A DNA stretch of 64,000 bases from NCBI GenBank assembly GCA_025451035.1, contig JANWLE010000100.1, positions 1 to 64,000 of the forward strand. The letters run 5' to 3'. The stretch's first letter is position 1, and every line of letters starts with the position of its first letter. Source of the stretch: Solirubrobacteraceae bacterium. Lineage in GTDB: Bacteria; Actinomycetota; Thermoleophilia; Solirubrobacterales; Solirubrobacteraceae. A program made the translations under genes and the position numbers. Under the pieces are notes generated by a model. It did no database searches. It was not told where the DNA came from and saw nothing but the letters and a program-made list of their open reading frames with translations. Positions 9,701-18,786 of this stretch are shown here, piece after piece.

Positions 9701-11059
9701 GAGCAAAAGCCAGCGACGCCAAGGGCTGACACAGAGGAGCCTGGCGCCGAGCCAGATACCGACCAACCTCCACCGTCCGGCGATCACGAGCACAAACCAG
9801 AAAGCACATCTGAGTCCGACCCCGACGCAGAAAGCGAGCTTCTCGCCAGCCCATTCCCCGCGCTCGAAGGCCCACCGGCCGAGAAGGCATCAACCCCGGC
9901 AGACACCTACCGGGAGCTCGTAGAACTCGACGGCGCGCACCGCCTGCGGTGGGCCAAGCAAGTCGAGTCCCTGCGCAAGCTGAAACCGGACGAGCTCGAT
10001 CTCGAGATCATGGCGCTGCTAGCGCGTCTAGAGCACGTTCTCTCGAGCCAGATCCATCGCCGTTTCAACATCGGTCGCGCCGCCACCACCACGCAGCGGC
10101 GCCTGAAGCGTCTCTCCGAGGCCGGCCTGGTGCATCGCTTCCAGTTTCACCGCCGCGATGGGGGAGGCATACCGATGTGCTACGTCATCACCGAGGCGGG
10201 GCTTGAGCAGCTGCACAGCTCGGGGCTGATCGACTCCGCAGAGCTCGAGCGCGTGAGCTCGGAGCGCTCCCGTAGGCCACGGCACGCGCGCGTTGAGGAC
10301 GAGCACATGCTCGAACAGGCTCGCCACGACATCCATGTGTCCGGCTGGGTGCTGGCGCTCGAGCGCACGCTCGGAGGTCCACCATTCCCGATCCGTGGCC
10401 CTCGAGAGTCGGTGCTCTCGCCGCCAATGCGCTCGACGCCGGCGGGAAAGGTTGCGTTCGGACCGGGGGATCTGCGGCTGCCCGGCGGTCGCACTCCCCA
10501 CGATTTCTGGCGTACCGACAACGACGGTAAGCGGACGGACGTAAAGCACTTCGAGACCGTCAGGCCCGACGCGACTGTCGAGGTTCCCCTGACAACAGGC
10601 GAGAGCGGCAAGCCGCCCTGCGCGGATCTGATCGTCGAGCTGGACGATCGGCTCCCGATCGGCAGGCACGCCGCCAAGCTCGAGCGCTACGACCACCTCG
10701 TCTCCGGGTGGGCGCTTGAGCGGACCCGCTACGGCAAGCGTCTTGGATGCCCGCCCCTGGTGGTGTTCGTCTGCCGTGATCGCTCCCGCGCGAGAGAGTG
10801 CGCGCGCCGCGCCGACCCCGTGCTTGTCGCCTGCCGCGCCTACCCCGGCGAGTACCCGTCAGAGTGGGAGTACCCCGGACGGGAACGCATCTTCTTCGTC
10901 GCCGAGCGTGACATCCACGAGGGTCTGACGCGCGCCTACGGCGTCACGCCGTTGCCACCGACCGTGAGGGTCGCCCTAGCTGACGGGGATCCCGCCGCGC
11001 GATCGACAGAGCCGCAGCAAAGAGAGTTGGTGCCGGCGCGCACCACACGGCTCTGCTGA
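6740..11059 (+). CDS. VirD4/TraG-like conjugation ATPase fused to a C-terminal replication-relaxation-like (wHTH + nuclease-fold) domain
   Basis: N-terminal TM helices; Walker A GTVEQGKSS; VIVLDPKGD; a low-complexity linker at about aa 950-1100; then LEHVLSSQIHRRFNIGRAATTTQRRLKRLSEAGLVHRF and CADLIVELDD...KLERYDHLVSGW. GTG at 6740 preferred over the 6596 start. Confidence 0.75.
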   Translation: MFARFIFWRLMGLVAALFSLSLSTWILNKGIGGLLPGIGKTPVLSKAQQALQVPLATGHAPALNLPKVPLPKVQVPATPSTSGLLGDTETGAHMLWSGLVVFGVPLLQAVVWGGLTILTLLVCIRLAVRRQRRYARLRVSPYRTDRATVEGIVSMFEALHKRLLRRWWRRLFLGQPSIAMEVHMMPRFGSSASFGQVAGSLTGLDENGTFAQRGYQAWLMISCPEGLEQMVQASLRTAYPNCRVERMNMPLRSPPSLLRLKKHAEFIKRVKVLDRYEHERDPPMNRLLTVMGACEEPSYVQIALTPTPMLFERHAKHAYKHHERHVTHHGPGPHRHPQRSVFEESELRGALEVQHRPLFFVDLRVIASTRAVGERIASELRAEGAENRLVERSTRVRQGLLKLYDRRVDRGEGNPLPNLHRGVFASTELAALWHLPSIDYMTVPFTRSSMPVAPASPAIFRPASGPGTLHDALGPVSIHPELRRQNIAVPGTVEQGKSSYLVATIAEDLRRERCAVIVLDPKGDAAEAAVSAVPDDRTCTLLDFSHPTCGFNPLAANAPADVVADYVVGALRNLFTDADIRASSDRYLRNAIIAVLAHDERATLWDAARILSVGEEGYVYRARVGASVRGIPEFKEISEFFTAELSAQLSDARSMTTAKLDAPVNKLARLLNSPSIKRVLLNESLQVDFDKVISGCEVLVVKGAMGAMGAGNTSVLMQMLVGMLDASLARQQDHATADDRVAVALKIDEAPLVVNRGFAETMALKRSAGLETVACWQTDSQWTEREIREQLDALFAHRVYFATASTQDARNAASLMMAEFSDMVRPDLRNISALGHPDARLHLPKYHAIVSWTTPQGRQGPFMAKTIPMHADQRRIELHLERQAERGGSYRADLRQPHWERERLTISGQRTVSRKEWTASVGSVERARPVPASLGEPEDEVRDRALGLAEHAGTEGALTTAAVVVSASDGPAPPVQANATVVVDEGPEQKPATPRADTEEPGAEPDTDQPPPSGDHEHKPESTSESDPDAESELLASPFPALEGPPAEKASTPADTYRELVELDGAHRLRWAKQVESLRKLKPDELDLEIMALLARLEHVLSSQIHRRFNIGRAATTTQRRLKRLSEAGLVHRFQFHRRDGGGIPMCYVITEAGLEQLHSSGLIDSAELERVSSERSRRPRHARVEDEHMLEQARHDIHVSGWVLALERTLGGPPFPIRGPRESVLSPPMRSTPAGKVAFGPGDLRLPGGRTPHDFWRTDNDGKRTDVKHFETVRPDATVEVPLTTGESGKPPCADLIVELDDRLPIGRHAAKLERYDHLVSGWALERTRYGKRLGCPPLVVFVCRDRSRARECARRADPVLVACRAYPGEYPSEWEYPGRERIFFVAERDIHEGLTRAYGVTPLPPTVRVALADGDPAARSTEPQQRELVPARTTRLC

Positions 11060-11098
11060 GAGAAGGCGAGGTGAGACGGTGACGAGGAGGGATGGCAC

Positions 11099-12196
11099 GT
11101 GAGCACTAGGCCAGATCCACAAGCCACGACGGACCTCGTAGGCGCTGGCGTCCGCGTCGCACTGGTCGCCGGATTTCTAGCGGTGATCGGCGCGGTAGCG
11201 GTAGGGATGGTGGTGACGACGATGCTCAGCGGGTCTTTTGGCAAGACCGCGAGCTGCGAAAGCGGCGCGTCGACCATGTTCCCGGCAGGAGGCGGAGTCG
11301 TGATCGCCGCAACCGTCTATGAAGGCGAAGGCCCGGGCGCGTACGGATACGGGCTTGCGGGATCCCTTCCCTATGCGGAGCTCGGCCTGCACTCAGAAAC
11401 AGACAGCGTGCGTCTGCACGCAAACCGGATCGGCCTTGCGTTTGGGTTGGGTGCGCCGCTCGCGCCGCGCACACAGCTCACGATCCTCGCCCCGAACGGC
11501 CGCTCGGTCGTAGCCGAAAAGCGGGATATCGGTATGGGGGGCGCACCGATCGAAGGACATCTCCGGGCGATCGACCTTTGGACATCTACTCGGCAGGCAC
11601 TTGGGCTTGGCTCCAACTGGTCGGGGCTCGTGCATGTCTATCCCGGGCCCAGCGGCAAGCTGGCAACCGAAACCGGCCTGCTCAGCGAAAGCTTCGAAGC
11701 GCCCGCGGAAACCACCGGAGCTTGCGGCGAAGGCTCAGTGGAAGTGTCGGCGATCAATCAGCGAATCGTTCAGATCGCGGAACGTGAAGTCAACTACACC
11801 CATGACGCAGAAGGGTGGTACTGCACGAAGTTCGGACCCTGCGAGCAATGGTGCGCGCTATTTGTGACATGGGTGTGGCGGCAGGCGGGTGTCAAGATAC
11901 CCTCAGAAGGATTCAGCGGCTACCTCTACACGTGGGCGAGTGAACACACGCACGTCTACGGGCCCACCGCCCACCCGCAGCCAGGCTGGGCGGTCCTTTT
12001 CGGAACCGGGCCGCAGAGCACCGAAACCTCGCTACATGTCGGGATCGTCGCCCGGGTCGATCCAGATGGAACGATTACCATCATCAACGGCGATTTCGCG
12101 GGCAAGGTAATGCGTACCGGTCCGTGCGCCCCGTCCAACGCGCAAGGCGGCTGTGAAGAGCCCGCCCCGATCTACGGTTATGCCTCGCCGACATGA
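11099..12196 (+). CDS. Membrane-anchored CHAP-domain putative peptidoglycan amidase
   Basis: N-terminal TM; C-terminal KFGPCEQWCALFVTWVWRQAG...GWAVLFG...HVGIVARVDPDGTITIINGDF is CHAP-like. Confidence 0.75.
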   Translation: MSTRPDPQATTDLVGAGVRVALVAGFLAVIGAVAVGMVVTTMLSGSFGKTASCESGASTMFPAGGGVVIAATVYEGEGPGAYGYGLAGSLPYAELGLHSETDSVRLHANRIGLAFGLGAPLAPRTQLTILAPNGRSVVAEKRDIGMGGAPIEGHLRAIDLWTSTRQALGLGSNWSGLVHVYPGPSGKLATETGLLSESFEAPAETTGACGEGSVEVSAINQRIVQIAEREVNYTHDAEGWYCTKFGPCEQWCALFVTWVWRQAGVKIPSEGFSGYLYTWASEHTHVYGPTAHPQPGWAVLFGTGPQSTETSLHVGIVARVDPDGTITIINGDFAGKVMRTGPCAPSNAQGGCEEPAPIYGYASPT

Positions 12197-12657
12197 GCAG
12201 AGAGGCAAGCAAGACCATCTTTGTGGCGGCGCTGGGCCTGACGGTATCTGTCCTAGTGCTACTCGCTTTCATCTTCAAACCACAGGCGCCGCAGTCCCTT
12301 GTCGCCGATAGAAAGCCAAGACAACTCATCATCGATACGGGTAGGGCCGCTAGACGCACGTTGCCGGTTGCGCCGAAGAAGCCCGAGCTCAACTTGGATC
12401 CGGAGAGGCTCGATTCCGCCTTGCGCCTCGAGCACGAAAGGTTCCTAAGAAGCCGGCCGCTCGAGCAGCACCTGCCCTACCGTGACCACGAAATCGGGGT
12501 GGATATCGTCGGCCTCGCAAGAAGTGGAAAGCCCGTTCTGCTGGTCACCTATCTACACAGCCGGGCTTCAGCACAACTGCACTTCCAGAGGCTGCTGGCT
12601 CGCTACCGCGATCCCGGACATATCTACGCAGTTCGCTACCAGCCGGTGTTCAAATGA
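12193..12657 (+). CDS. Small single-TM protein of unknown function
   Basis: Start overlaps the preceding stop (ATGA); N-terminal hydrophobic helix. Confidence 0.55.
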   Translation: MSREASKTIFVAALGLTVSVLVLLAFIFKPQAPQSLVADRKPRQLIIDTGRAARRTLPVAPKKPELNLDPERLDSALRLEHERFLRSRPLEQHLPYRDHEIGVDIVGLARSGKPVLLVTYLHSRASAQLHFQRLLARYRDPGHIYAVRYQPVFK

Positions 12658-13202
12658 GAGTCGTATAGGTCGTCGAGCCGCTCCCGAGCCCACTCCTCGA
12701 TCGGGTCTGGGCCATGCCAGGGATCGTCCTCGAGATCGAGACTGTCAAGTGAGCTAGAGGACGGGATGTGAAAGACAGCGACCGTGTTCTGCTCTGACTC
12801 TTCATCCGCCCTGGACATGTCGCACTCCCAGACCTCGATGGCTCGGGCGAGGCCTGGGAGGCGGTCGAGCGTCTCGATCGGGTGGCCGCTCCCAGCCAAC
12901 GGTGTCCAGGGAGCGAGTGTTTCACGCCGATCGAGGGACTCGCTCATCGCAGGCCGGGAGGTGGTCGATTCGGCCTGGCTATCTTGACGAGCGAGGAACA
13001 CACCCACAAAGCTAAAAACGCCTTGGGACACTTTGATGGCGTCAGGCTCCCCCGGCCACCATCGCACCAGCTCGAGGTGAAGCGGGGTCCTCAGATTATT
13101 GGGCGCTTGCCTCAACCGGTCTGATGGCGCAAGACCGGCGGCGAGAAGATCAACCTCGCGGAGATGCCGCCTGTTGAAGTGCTCTTGGACGGCGGCGAGC
13201 AA
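12636..13202 (-). CDS. Hypothetical protein; the reading frame continues upstream of the listed TTG
   Basis: Open frame with protein-like composition (VRWWPGEPDAIKVSQGVFSFVGVF, DPIEEWARERLDDLYDSH). Confidence 0.4.
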   Translation of the reverse strand: MLAAVQEHFNRRHLREVDLLAAGLAPSDRLRQAPNNLRTPLHLELVRWWPGEPDAIKVSQGVFSFVGVFLARQDSQAESTTSRPAMSESLDRRETLAPWTPLAGSGHPIETLDRLPGLARAIEVWECDMSRADEESEQNTVAVFHIPSSSSLDSLDLEDDPWHGPDPIEEWARERLDDLYDSHLNTGW

Positions 13203-13980
13203 CAGGCCCGCGGGGGCATCGGCTGCAAGGCCCGCTTGGCCGTCTGGATGTGGGCACGGTACTGGTCTGTCACATGCCGGGGCCTGCCGGACGAGACCTT
13301 GGGTGACTGGCGCAACGTCTTTCTATCGGTGTAGATCGTTGTCCTCATCGACATGCTCCTCCTGCGGCTCTAAGCCGGCTGACGGGTCTTGGCGGGGCGA
13401 ATATGAGCTCGATCGGAGCAAGCGGAGCTCGGCGGCGCAGCAGCCGGCGTGGCCCACCCCAGTCCTTGAAGATCGACATCAGCGTCGCGAGCATGCTCGC
13501 GCGCGCGTTAAACATCTCGACACAGCACGGGCCGTCTGCGTCATTGCCGTTTGTGCAGCGTGCCTCGCCGGCCACGCCAGAACATAGGTAGTACACGTTC
13601 AACCTCCGGTTGTGATCAGGCGCTACTCGATGGTTAGTGCTGAATGGCATCGCTTTCGACACGCGATTGGTTGTGAGTTGGCTCTCTGCGAGCAGCCTAC
13701 GGCTCACTTGGGAGAGTTCTCTCGCGCGCGCGTAACGCACTTGAGAGTCTTGCCACTCTTTCGGCACACCAAACCAACATCCGGTGAATGCGCGGTCTTG
13801 TGCGTCCGGCGGCAATCACGACCGTCATCCTTGTTAGGATCACCCGAAACCGCTGAATCCTTGCCTGTGGGTGAGGAGCGGGGGACCCAGAGGTGGGGCG
13901 AATCGCTTCGTTGCGTAGCGCGACTCTTTCAGCGCGAGCCCGTCAGCTAACCCCGTAAGCCGACACGAAAGAGATTGCCA

Positions 13981-14316
13981 ATGTCACGATCCAATGCGCA
14001 GGCTTGGTGGGCCGACGTCGAAGATGTGAGGGAGCGCATCGAGAGCCGCCGCGCGTCAGAGAAGTTGCGCGCACAACGCAGGGAGTTCTCGGGTCGGCGC
14101 ACCGTCAGCATCACCGGGCACCCTGCTAGGGCGGCAACCAGGATGCATCTCGTCGCGGACGCAAGCGAGGCGCGCCCTGTGCCGGCGTCTTCACGTCGCA
14201 GACCTCCACGAAGCGTCGCCGAGCGGATCGGTGGGCGGCCAGACAGGATCGCCGGGTGGGCCGTTCTGCTCGGGTTCGCGCTCGTGCTCGTAACGATCTT
14301 GACGGCGCACAGCTAG
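13981..14316 (+). CDS. Small membrane protein of unknown function
   Basis: MSRSNAQAWWADVEDVRERIESRR... with C-terminal TM GWAVLLGFALVLVTIL. Confidence 0.6.
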   Translation: MSRSNAQAWWADVEDVRERIESRRASEKLRAQRREFSGRRTVSITGHPARAATRMHLVADASEARPVPASSRRRPPRSVAERIGGRPDRIAGWAVLLGFALVLVTILTAHS

Positions 14317-14532
14317 ACCTCCTGAGTGAGTCAGGCGCCAGGCGACCGAAGTCGAGGTGCCGCGCCACGCACTCCGACTGCCGAGGCTCGCTGTGATGAG
14401 CCTTGCAGTCCTCGCCGGAGGAACTGCTCGCGCGGCGTGAGGCTATTCCGCTCGCCCGCCGTGAGATCCTCGGGTTCTCTCGCCGCCAGTTGCTTTGATC
14501 TGTCGATGTGTATTGATGCTTCGCTCGAGCGG

Positions 14533-15081
14533 ATGGGGACAAAGCCCAAGCTTGAACGTGTATACCTAAACGTTCCGTTCGCCGAGAAGGATTTGGTCAA
14601 GTCACTGGGCGCAAAGTGGGACTCGGACACGGGTTGCTGGTATGTCGCAGCCGGGTCTGACCCGACGCCGTTTGTGCACTGGCGGCCCATCTGGCCACAC
14701 TATGCTGATCCGGTCGTAAAGGTTCTTGGGCTGCCGATCCAGTGCTGGAAGTGCCACACCGCGACACTGGCGGTAATCGCCTGTCAAGGCGGTGACCAGG
14801 TTGCCTTCGCCCACAAGGCGGTGCTCCAGGTTTTGGCCAGCCAGCTGACGCACGAGGAGTTGGCCGACGTGGGCGCGGGCCCGCTGCGACCGAGGTTCGC
14901 GAACACCACCGGTCAGAGCATCTGGTCAAACGGGTGCGTGGACTGTGACGCGCTGCAGGGAGGGATTTTCCTGAGGGAAAACTTCCTGGCTTCCATCTCG
15001 CAAGGACAGGCTGACCTTCCGACGATCACGTTCGCGAAGGTGCCGGTTGACGTCCTGCGAGGACGCTCAGAGCTCGCCTGA
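14533..15081 (+). CDS. DUF5710-like protein with a Cys-rich central region
   Basis: YLNVPFAEKDLVKSLGAKWDSDTGCWYVAAG is DUF5710-like; CWKC and CVDC pairs downstream. Confidence 0.65.
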   Translation: MGTKPKLERVYLNVPFAEKDLVKSLGAKWDSDTGCWYVAAGSDPTPFVHWRPIWPHYADPVVKVLGLPIQCWKCHTATLAVIACQGGDQVAFAHKAVLQVLASQLTHEELADVGAGPLRPRFANTTGQSIWSNGCVDCDALQGGIFLRENFLASISQGQADLPTITFAKVPVDVLRGRSELA

Positions 15082-15183
15082 GTTGGCGAGCAGCAAGCGG
15101 ATGCTTGGTGTGTCCGAGGCGGCTCGATTGCGTGCGTAAGGCTCAGCCTGTGGCGGGCAGCCACCTGAGCTCGGCCCGCGCCT

Positions 15184-15417
15184 CTAGGTGCGTTTTGCGT
15201 CGTTGAGGAAGATGACGCTAGCAGTGCTCTCCTCCGCTTGGGCGAACCCCTCGGAAAGCTCCGCAGCGGTCGCAGTGGAGAACGGCTCCGGAGGTACTTC
15301 GTGTAGCAGATTTGCAAAGCCGTTCTCTTGTTGCCACGTGATGTACTGCAGTGCCTCGTCGACATCGGGCTCCGATAGCTCATCAACCAGGTTATGAAGC
15401 TTTTCGCGATTGGTCAT
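15184..15417 (-). CDS. Small acidic protein, possibly antitoxin-like
   Basis: MTNREKLHNLVDELSEPDVDEALQYI...; no adjacent toxin recognised. Confidence 0.45.
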   Translation of the reverse strand: MTNREKLHNLVDELSEPDVDEALQYITWQQENGFANLLHEVPPEPFSTATAAELSEGFAQAEESTASVIFLNDAKRT

Positions 15418-15737
15418 GCCGGTTGACTTTACAGTCGGCCTGCGTCGATCGAGCGGGCACTGAAGGCTCCTCCTCTCACGCCAATGACAATAAGCGCGTC
15501 AAGTTCGTTACGTCGCTGCCGACGAACTGCTCCCTGGCTCTGAGTGCAGCGCAGACGCCGGCCAAGCTGGCGGTCCCGCTCGCCTTGCGCTTGTTGATGC
15601 CAAAGCGCTGCACAAGGCTTGACGACGCGTTGGCAGCTCCTGATAAGGTCATGATTGGCGCGACACCCATAGCGCTGTGTCAGCGAGGCCACACGCTCGG
15701 GGCACTGGAGAGGAATGGGGATCACGGAGGGGTTCAT

Positions 15738-17093
15738 ATGTCTTTGTCGGAGCGTGCGGACTATGTGCCGATCACGCCTATCTACCCTCGGCTGCCTAGG
15801 GGGCCGCATCGGCTAGGTCGTGAGGAGGTTCTCCACAATCAGCGCAAGAGGATCTTCGGCGGCCTGCTCCACGCTGTCGACACCTACGGCTACCGCAACA
15901 CCACAGTCGCGAAAGTGATCGCCTTCGCCGGCGTCTCGAGGCGATCTTTCTACGAGCAGTTCGCTGGCAGGCAGGACTGTCTGCTAGCGGTGTTCGATGC
16001 GACGGTGGCTCGCTGCATAGCAGAGGTCCGCAACAGTGCCGCGAGCACTCGGGAGGCGGAGGATCTGCTGCGAGCTGTACTCGATGGTGTTCTGCGGTTC
16101 GCCCGCTCAAACGAGAAAGCTGCACGCATCACCTTGTGCGAAACGCCGAGTGCTGGCGGGGAGGGTATGAGCTCGATCCAGAAGCTCATCGCGCGCTGCG
16201 AGCGAAGCCTGCACGAGCGGCTCTACCCGGACGCTCCGCAGAGCCACTCCACGGTCGCGCTCACAAGAGGCGTGGTCGGCGGGCTCTACTGCACGATCTC
16301 ACGACTGCTGTCCGAGAGGACGCTCGAGGAGGTCTCCGTCGATGAGCTGCTGGGATGGATCGCCCTAGCCGACGGCTTTGCCGCCGAGCGGCTGCGGGCG
16401 CTCTCCCTCACTCGACGGATTGCCGTGACGGGAGCGGGACAGTCGATGGCCGAGCATCTGCGCCGGGAGATCGATCGGGCGGAAGATGACCGCACCCGGA
16501 TGCTTTTCGGTGCCCTCTATGCCGGCGTGAGTCAGCCGGAGGCAGAACGCACTCCGGGCGCAATAGCGCAAGCGTCGGGGGTGTCGGTCGACGACTTCCT
16601 CGAGTCGTTCGCCGACGGCGAGGAGTGCTACCAGGCCGCGACTGACATGCTCTCCCACGCACTCCAGCAGACACTCGAGGACTACTCGTCCTCCTCTGCC
16701 GAATGGGTCGTCTCGGTTCGTCGATCCCTGGATGGGCTCACCTCGCGACTGGCCGAGCGCCCAGCGTTGGCTCTCGTGCTCGGCCTCGAGCTGGACGTAT
16801 CTGAATCACTCGCGAGCGAGCGGGGTTTGCGTGAGGCATACCTGCTGGCGTCGAGCTTGCTCGACGGCGCGCCCGCCCGTGTAGGTGGCGAGCACGCGAC
16901 GCACCTGGTCGCCGGTGCCCTCTGGCGGATCGTTAACGTGCTCGTGGTCAACCGGCGGACGCATCTGCTTCCCGCGTTCTCCGAGCATCTCGCTTACCTC
17001 GTGCTCGCGTCCTGCGTGGGGCCAGTGGAGGCGCTTCGTGCTTTTGAGGAGACGCAGGACGCGCAGGCACAGATAGCCGCAGGCGTCTGCTAG
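15738..17093 (+). CDS. Tandem TetR-family regulator (two TetR-like halves)
   Basis: HTH TVAKVIAFAGVSRRSFYEQFAGRQDCLLAVFD; second half GAIAQASGVSVDDFLESFADGEECYQAATD. Confidence 0.8.
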   Translation: MSLSERADYVPITPIYPRLPRGPHRLGREEVLHNQRKRIFGGLLHAVDTYGYRNTTVAKVIAFAGVSRRSFYEQFAGRQDCLLAVFDATVARCIAEVRNSAASTREAEDLLRAVLDGVLRFARSNEKAARITLCETPSAGGEGMSSIQKLIARCERSLHERLYPDAPQSHSTVALTRGVVGGLYCTISRLLSERTLEEVSVDELLGWIALADGFAAERLRALSLTRRIAVTGAGQSMAEHLRREIDRAEDDRTRMLFGALYAGVSQPEAERTPGAIAQASGVSVDDFLESFADGEECYQAATDMLSHALQQTLEDYSSSSAEWVVSVRRSLDGLTSRLAERPALALVLGLELDVSESLASERGLREAYLLASSLLDGAPARVGGEHATHLVAGALWRIVNVLVVNRRTHLLPAFSEHLAYLVLASCVGPVEALRAFEETQDAQAQIAAGVC

Positions 17094-17159
17094 CCACCAC
17101 CAGGAGGTCGTTGGCGAGCGTTGCTGCGCGGAGGGTGTGGCAGGAGCGTTGGCGCGTTT

Positions 17160-17639
17160 CTGCTCGTGCGTTTACCCGTACACGAACGCAGTCACCCTCC
17201 CCACAGGCGCAGTCACCCCCGCCTGAAGGCACCCAAAAGCGCAGTTGCCCCTTCGTGCCCGAGCGCCCCAACTGCAAGCAGATATTGCTGCATTCTGGCT
17301 TTGCAAAGCCAAACGTCACGAGTAAGAGAGGGCATTGCCAGCGGTGGTTTACACACCCGCGGGATGGCGGACTTGCGGGCTCTACACGCGCGAGCTAAGT
17401 TCAAATCCTTCTTTTTTCCTTTCGCCTCGCGCTTTTCCCCACATATTTGGCTCTCCCCCTCAAAGCGAGTGTGAGCAAGACCTTCTCCAAACACGCAGAT
17501 CTCTCTGCATCGAGTTGGTCTCATCATTTTTCTTCCGGTCCTCTTCAGCACTCGACAGGGTGACTGCAACTCGATCACGACTTCGATCGCGCGGGGGAGC
17601 AAAGGAAGCACTCAAAACGATCAACGAAGGAGAGGTGTG
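17160..17639 (+). other. Structured leader A: CGCAGTYACCC-like repeats, hairpins and a pyrimidine-rich block, paralogous to leader B
   Basis: CGCAGTCACCC at 17187 and 17208, CGCAGTTGCCC at 17240; stem GCAGTTG 17241-17247 / CAACTGC 17269-17275; palindrome TGGCTTTGCAAAGCCA 17296-17311; TTCTTTTTTCCTTTCGCCTCGCGC from 17409. Confidence 0.65.
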
Positions 17640-18671
17640 ATGACCGCTTACGCGAGATCGCAGACGCGAGACCTGTCGGTGCGAACTATCAAAGCCTGGC
17701 TTGCCTGGCACATCGACCAAGGTTGCGCTGAGGAAGGCTATACAGACGCGCGTGGTCGGTTCGATGCGTTCGGCCAGATGCTGCTTGCCCAGGACAACCT
17801 GGACCAAACCCTCCATGCGGCCTTCGAGCTGCGCGAGCTTTGTGCTGAGCGAGCCGTTAGCGAGCGACATCGAACGGACGGGAACGCCAGCAAGACCTTG
17901 TCGCTTCTGGAGGACACCGAATGGCGAATCTCCTGCCTGCTCGGCGAGCTCGTCGAGCACGCGATCCGTCCTGCCGAAAACGTGTCGCCGATCGAACGTC
18001 TGCTTGACTTTTCGGTGTCGCAGATCAAGCGCCTGGGCGAGCAGATCACGCTCCGCGATCTCGCGCCGTATCTGGAATGCCGCAGCTCGGGCCCGTCGAC
18101 GTGGAGTGACTACTGGCGCTGCAAGCCACCCTTGCAAAGACTCTGCGAACGGAGCATCGCTCATCAGCTTGGTGAGATCGCGCCCGACTATGTCGAGTCG
18201 TCCTCGTCGACGAAGCTGAGGGCGATCATGGTGGCTCTGTGGGAATTCCGCGACGAGCATTGCGGTGCTCTAGTCGCCCCCACAGTGGAGGAGAACTGCG
18301 GGCGCCGCATCAGCGTCAAGCAACTGCTGGCTCGCCAGCGTGCAGCTCGTCTGCTGCGTGCCCTAAGCGCCGAGCAGTTCAAGTCGGTGAGGGCGGCGTT
18401 CAACCGACTGGATGAAGCAGACACTCTCGACCATCCCCAGGTTGGCTGTGCCGCTGGCAGCGCGAAGCTCAACCCAGTGGGGTTGCTACTTGCCAGCCAG
18501 CCGGCGGGAGCTGCTGAGCAAGCGCTCGCGGGCGGGGAATATGGCCGAGTCGCTCAAGCGTTGGCTTGGATCTTGTTTAGGGAGGACTGTCTGCGGTCGC
18601 CAAGAGAGACCCGTCTACGCCTGAGCGGCATAGACGGGCCCCAGCGCTTCAAGCGCCAGCCGATCAGCTAG
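17640..18671 (+). CDS. Hypothetical protein downstream of leader A
   Basis: Open frame with RBS-like AAGGAGAGG before the start; no family recognised. Confidence 0.65.
   Translation: MTAYARSQTRDLSVRTIKAWLAWHIDQGCAEEGYTDARGRFDAFGQMLLAQDNLDQTLHAAFELRELCAERAVSERHRTDGNASKTLSLLEDTEWRISCLLGELVEHAIRPAENVSPIERLLDFSVSQIKRLGEQITLRDLAPYLECRSSGPSTWSDYWRCKPPLQRLCERSIAHQLGEIAPDYVESSSSTKLRAIMVALWEFRDEHCGALVAPTVEENCGRRISVKQLLARQRAARLLRALSAEQFKSVRAAFNRLDEADTLDHPQVGCAAGSAKLNPVGLLLASQPAGAAEQALAGGEYGRVAQALAWILFREDCLRSPRETRLRLSGIDGPQRFKRQPIS
18603..18671 (-). repeat. Left copy of a REP-like inverted repeat, encoding the C-terminus of the preceding ORF
   Basis: Its reverse complement CTAGCTGATCGGCTGGCGCTTGAAGCGCTGGGGCCCGTCTATGCC... 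aligns with 19551-19619. Confidence 0.65.
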
Positions 18672-18738
18672 CGCCAGTTCATTACGACACCTGACTCTGT
18701 CTAGGACGTGTCAGTGCCTCTATGGAAGGAGAAGAGAG

Positions 18739-18786
18739 ATGCGAGCAATCGCTGTAACAGCACAACGAAAGGCCAAATGGAGATGA
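18739..18786 (+). CDS. Possible 15-aa upstream peptide MRAIAVTAQRKAKWR whose stop overlaps the next start (ATGA)
   Basis: RBS GGAAGGAGAAGAGAG precedes ATG 18739; TGA 18784-18786 overlaps ATG 18783-18785. Confidence 0.45.
   Translation: MRAIAVTAQRKAKWR

Noticed and set aside
13345-13815. Minus-strand ORF with a possible recombinase zinc-ribbon (YYLCSGVAGEARC...CC)
   Set aside because: Cysteine spacing is not convincing and no catalytic recombinase domain is nearby; may be spurious.
15184-15417. Toxin-antitoxin module
   Set aside because: The small acidic ORF could be an antitoxin, but no partner toxin ORF is adjacent.
17187-17250. CGCAGTYACCC repeats as a CRISPR array
   Set aside because: Only two to three short, irregularly spaced copies, and no cas genes in the window.
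17350-17415. tRNA-like string (GCGGGATGGCGGACTTGCGGG...AAGTTCAAATCC)
   Set aside because: It has a T-loop-like TTCAAATC but I could not build an acceptor, D or anticodon arm; better explained as part of structured leader A.
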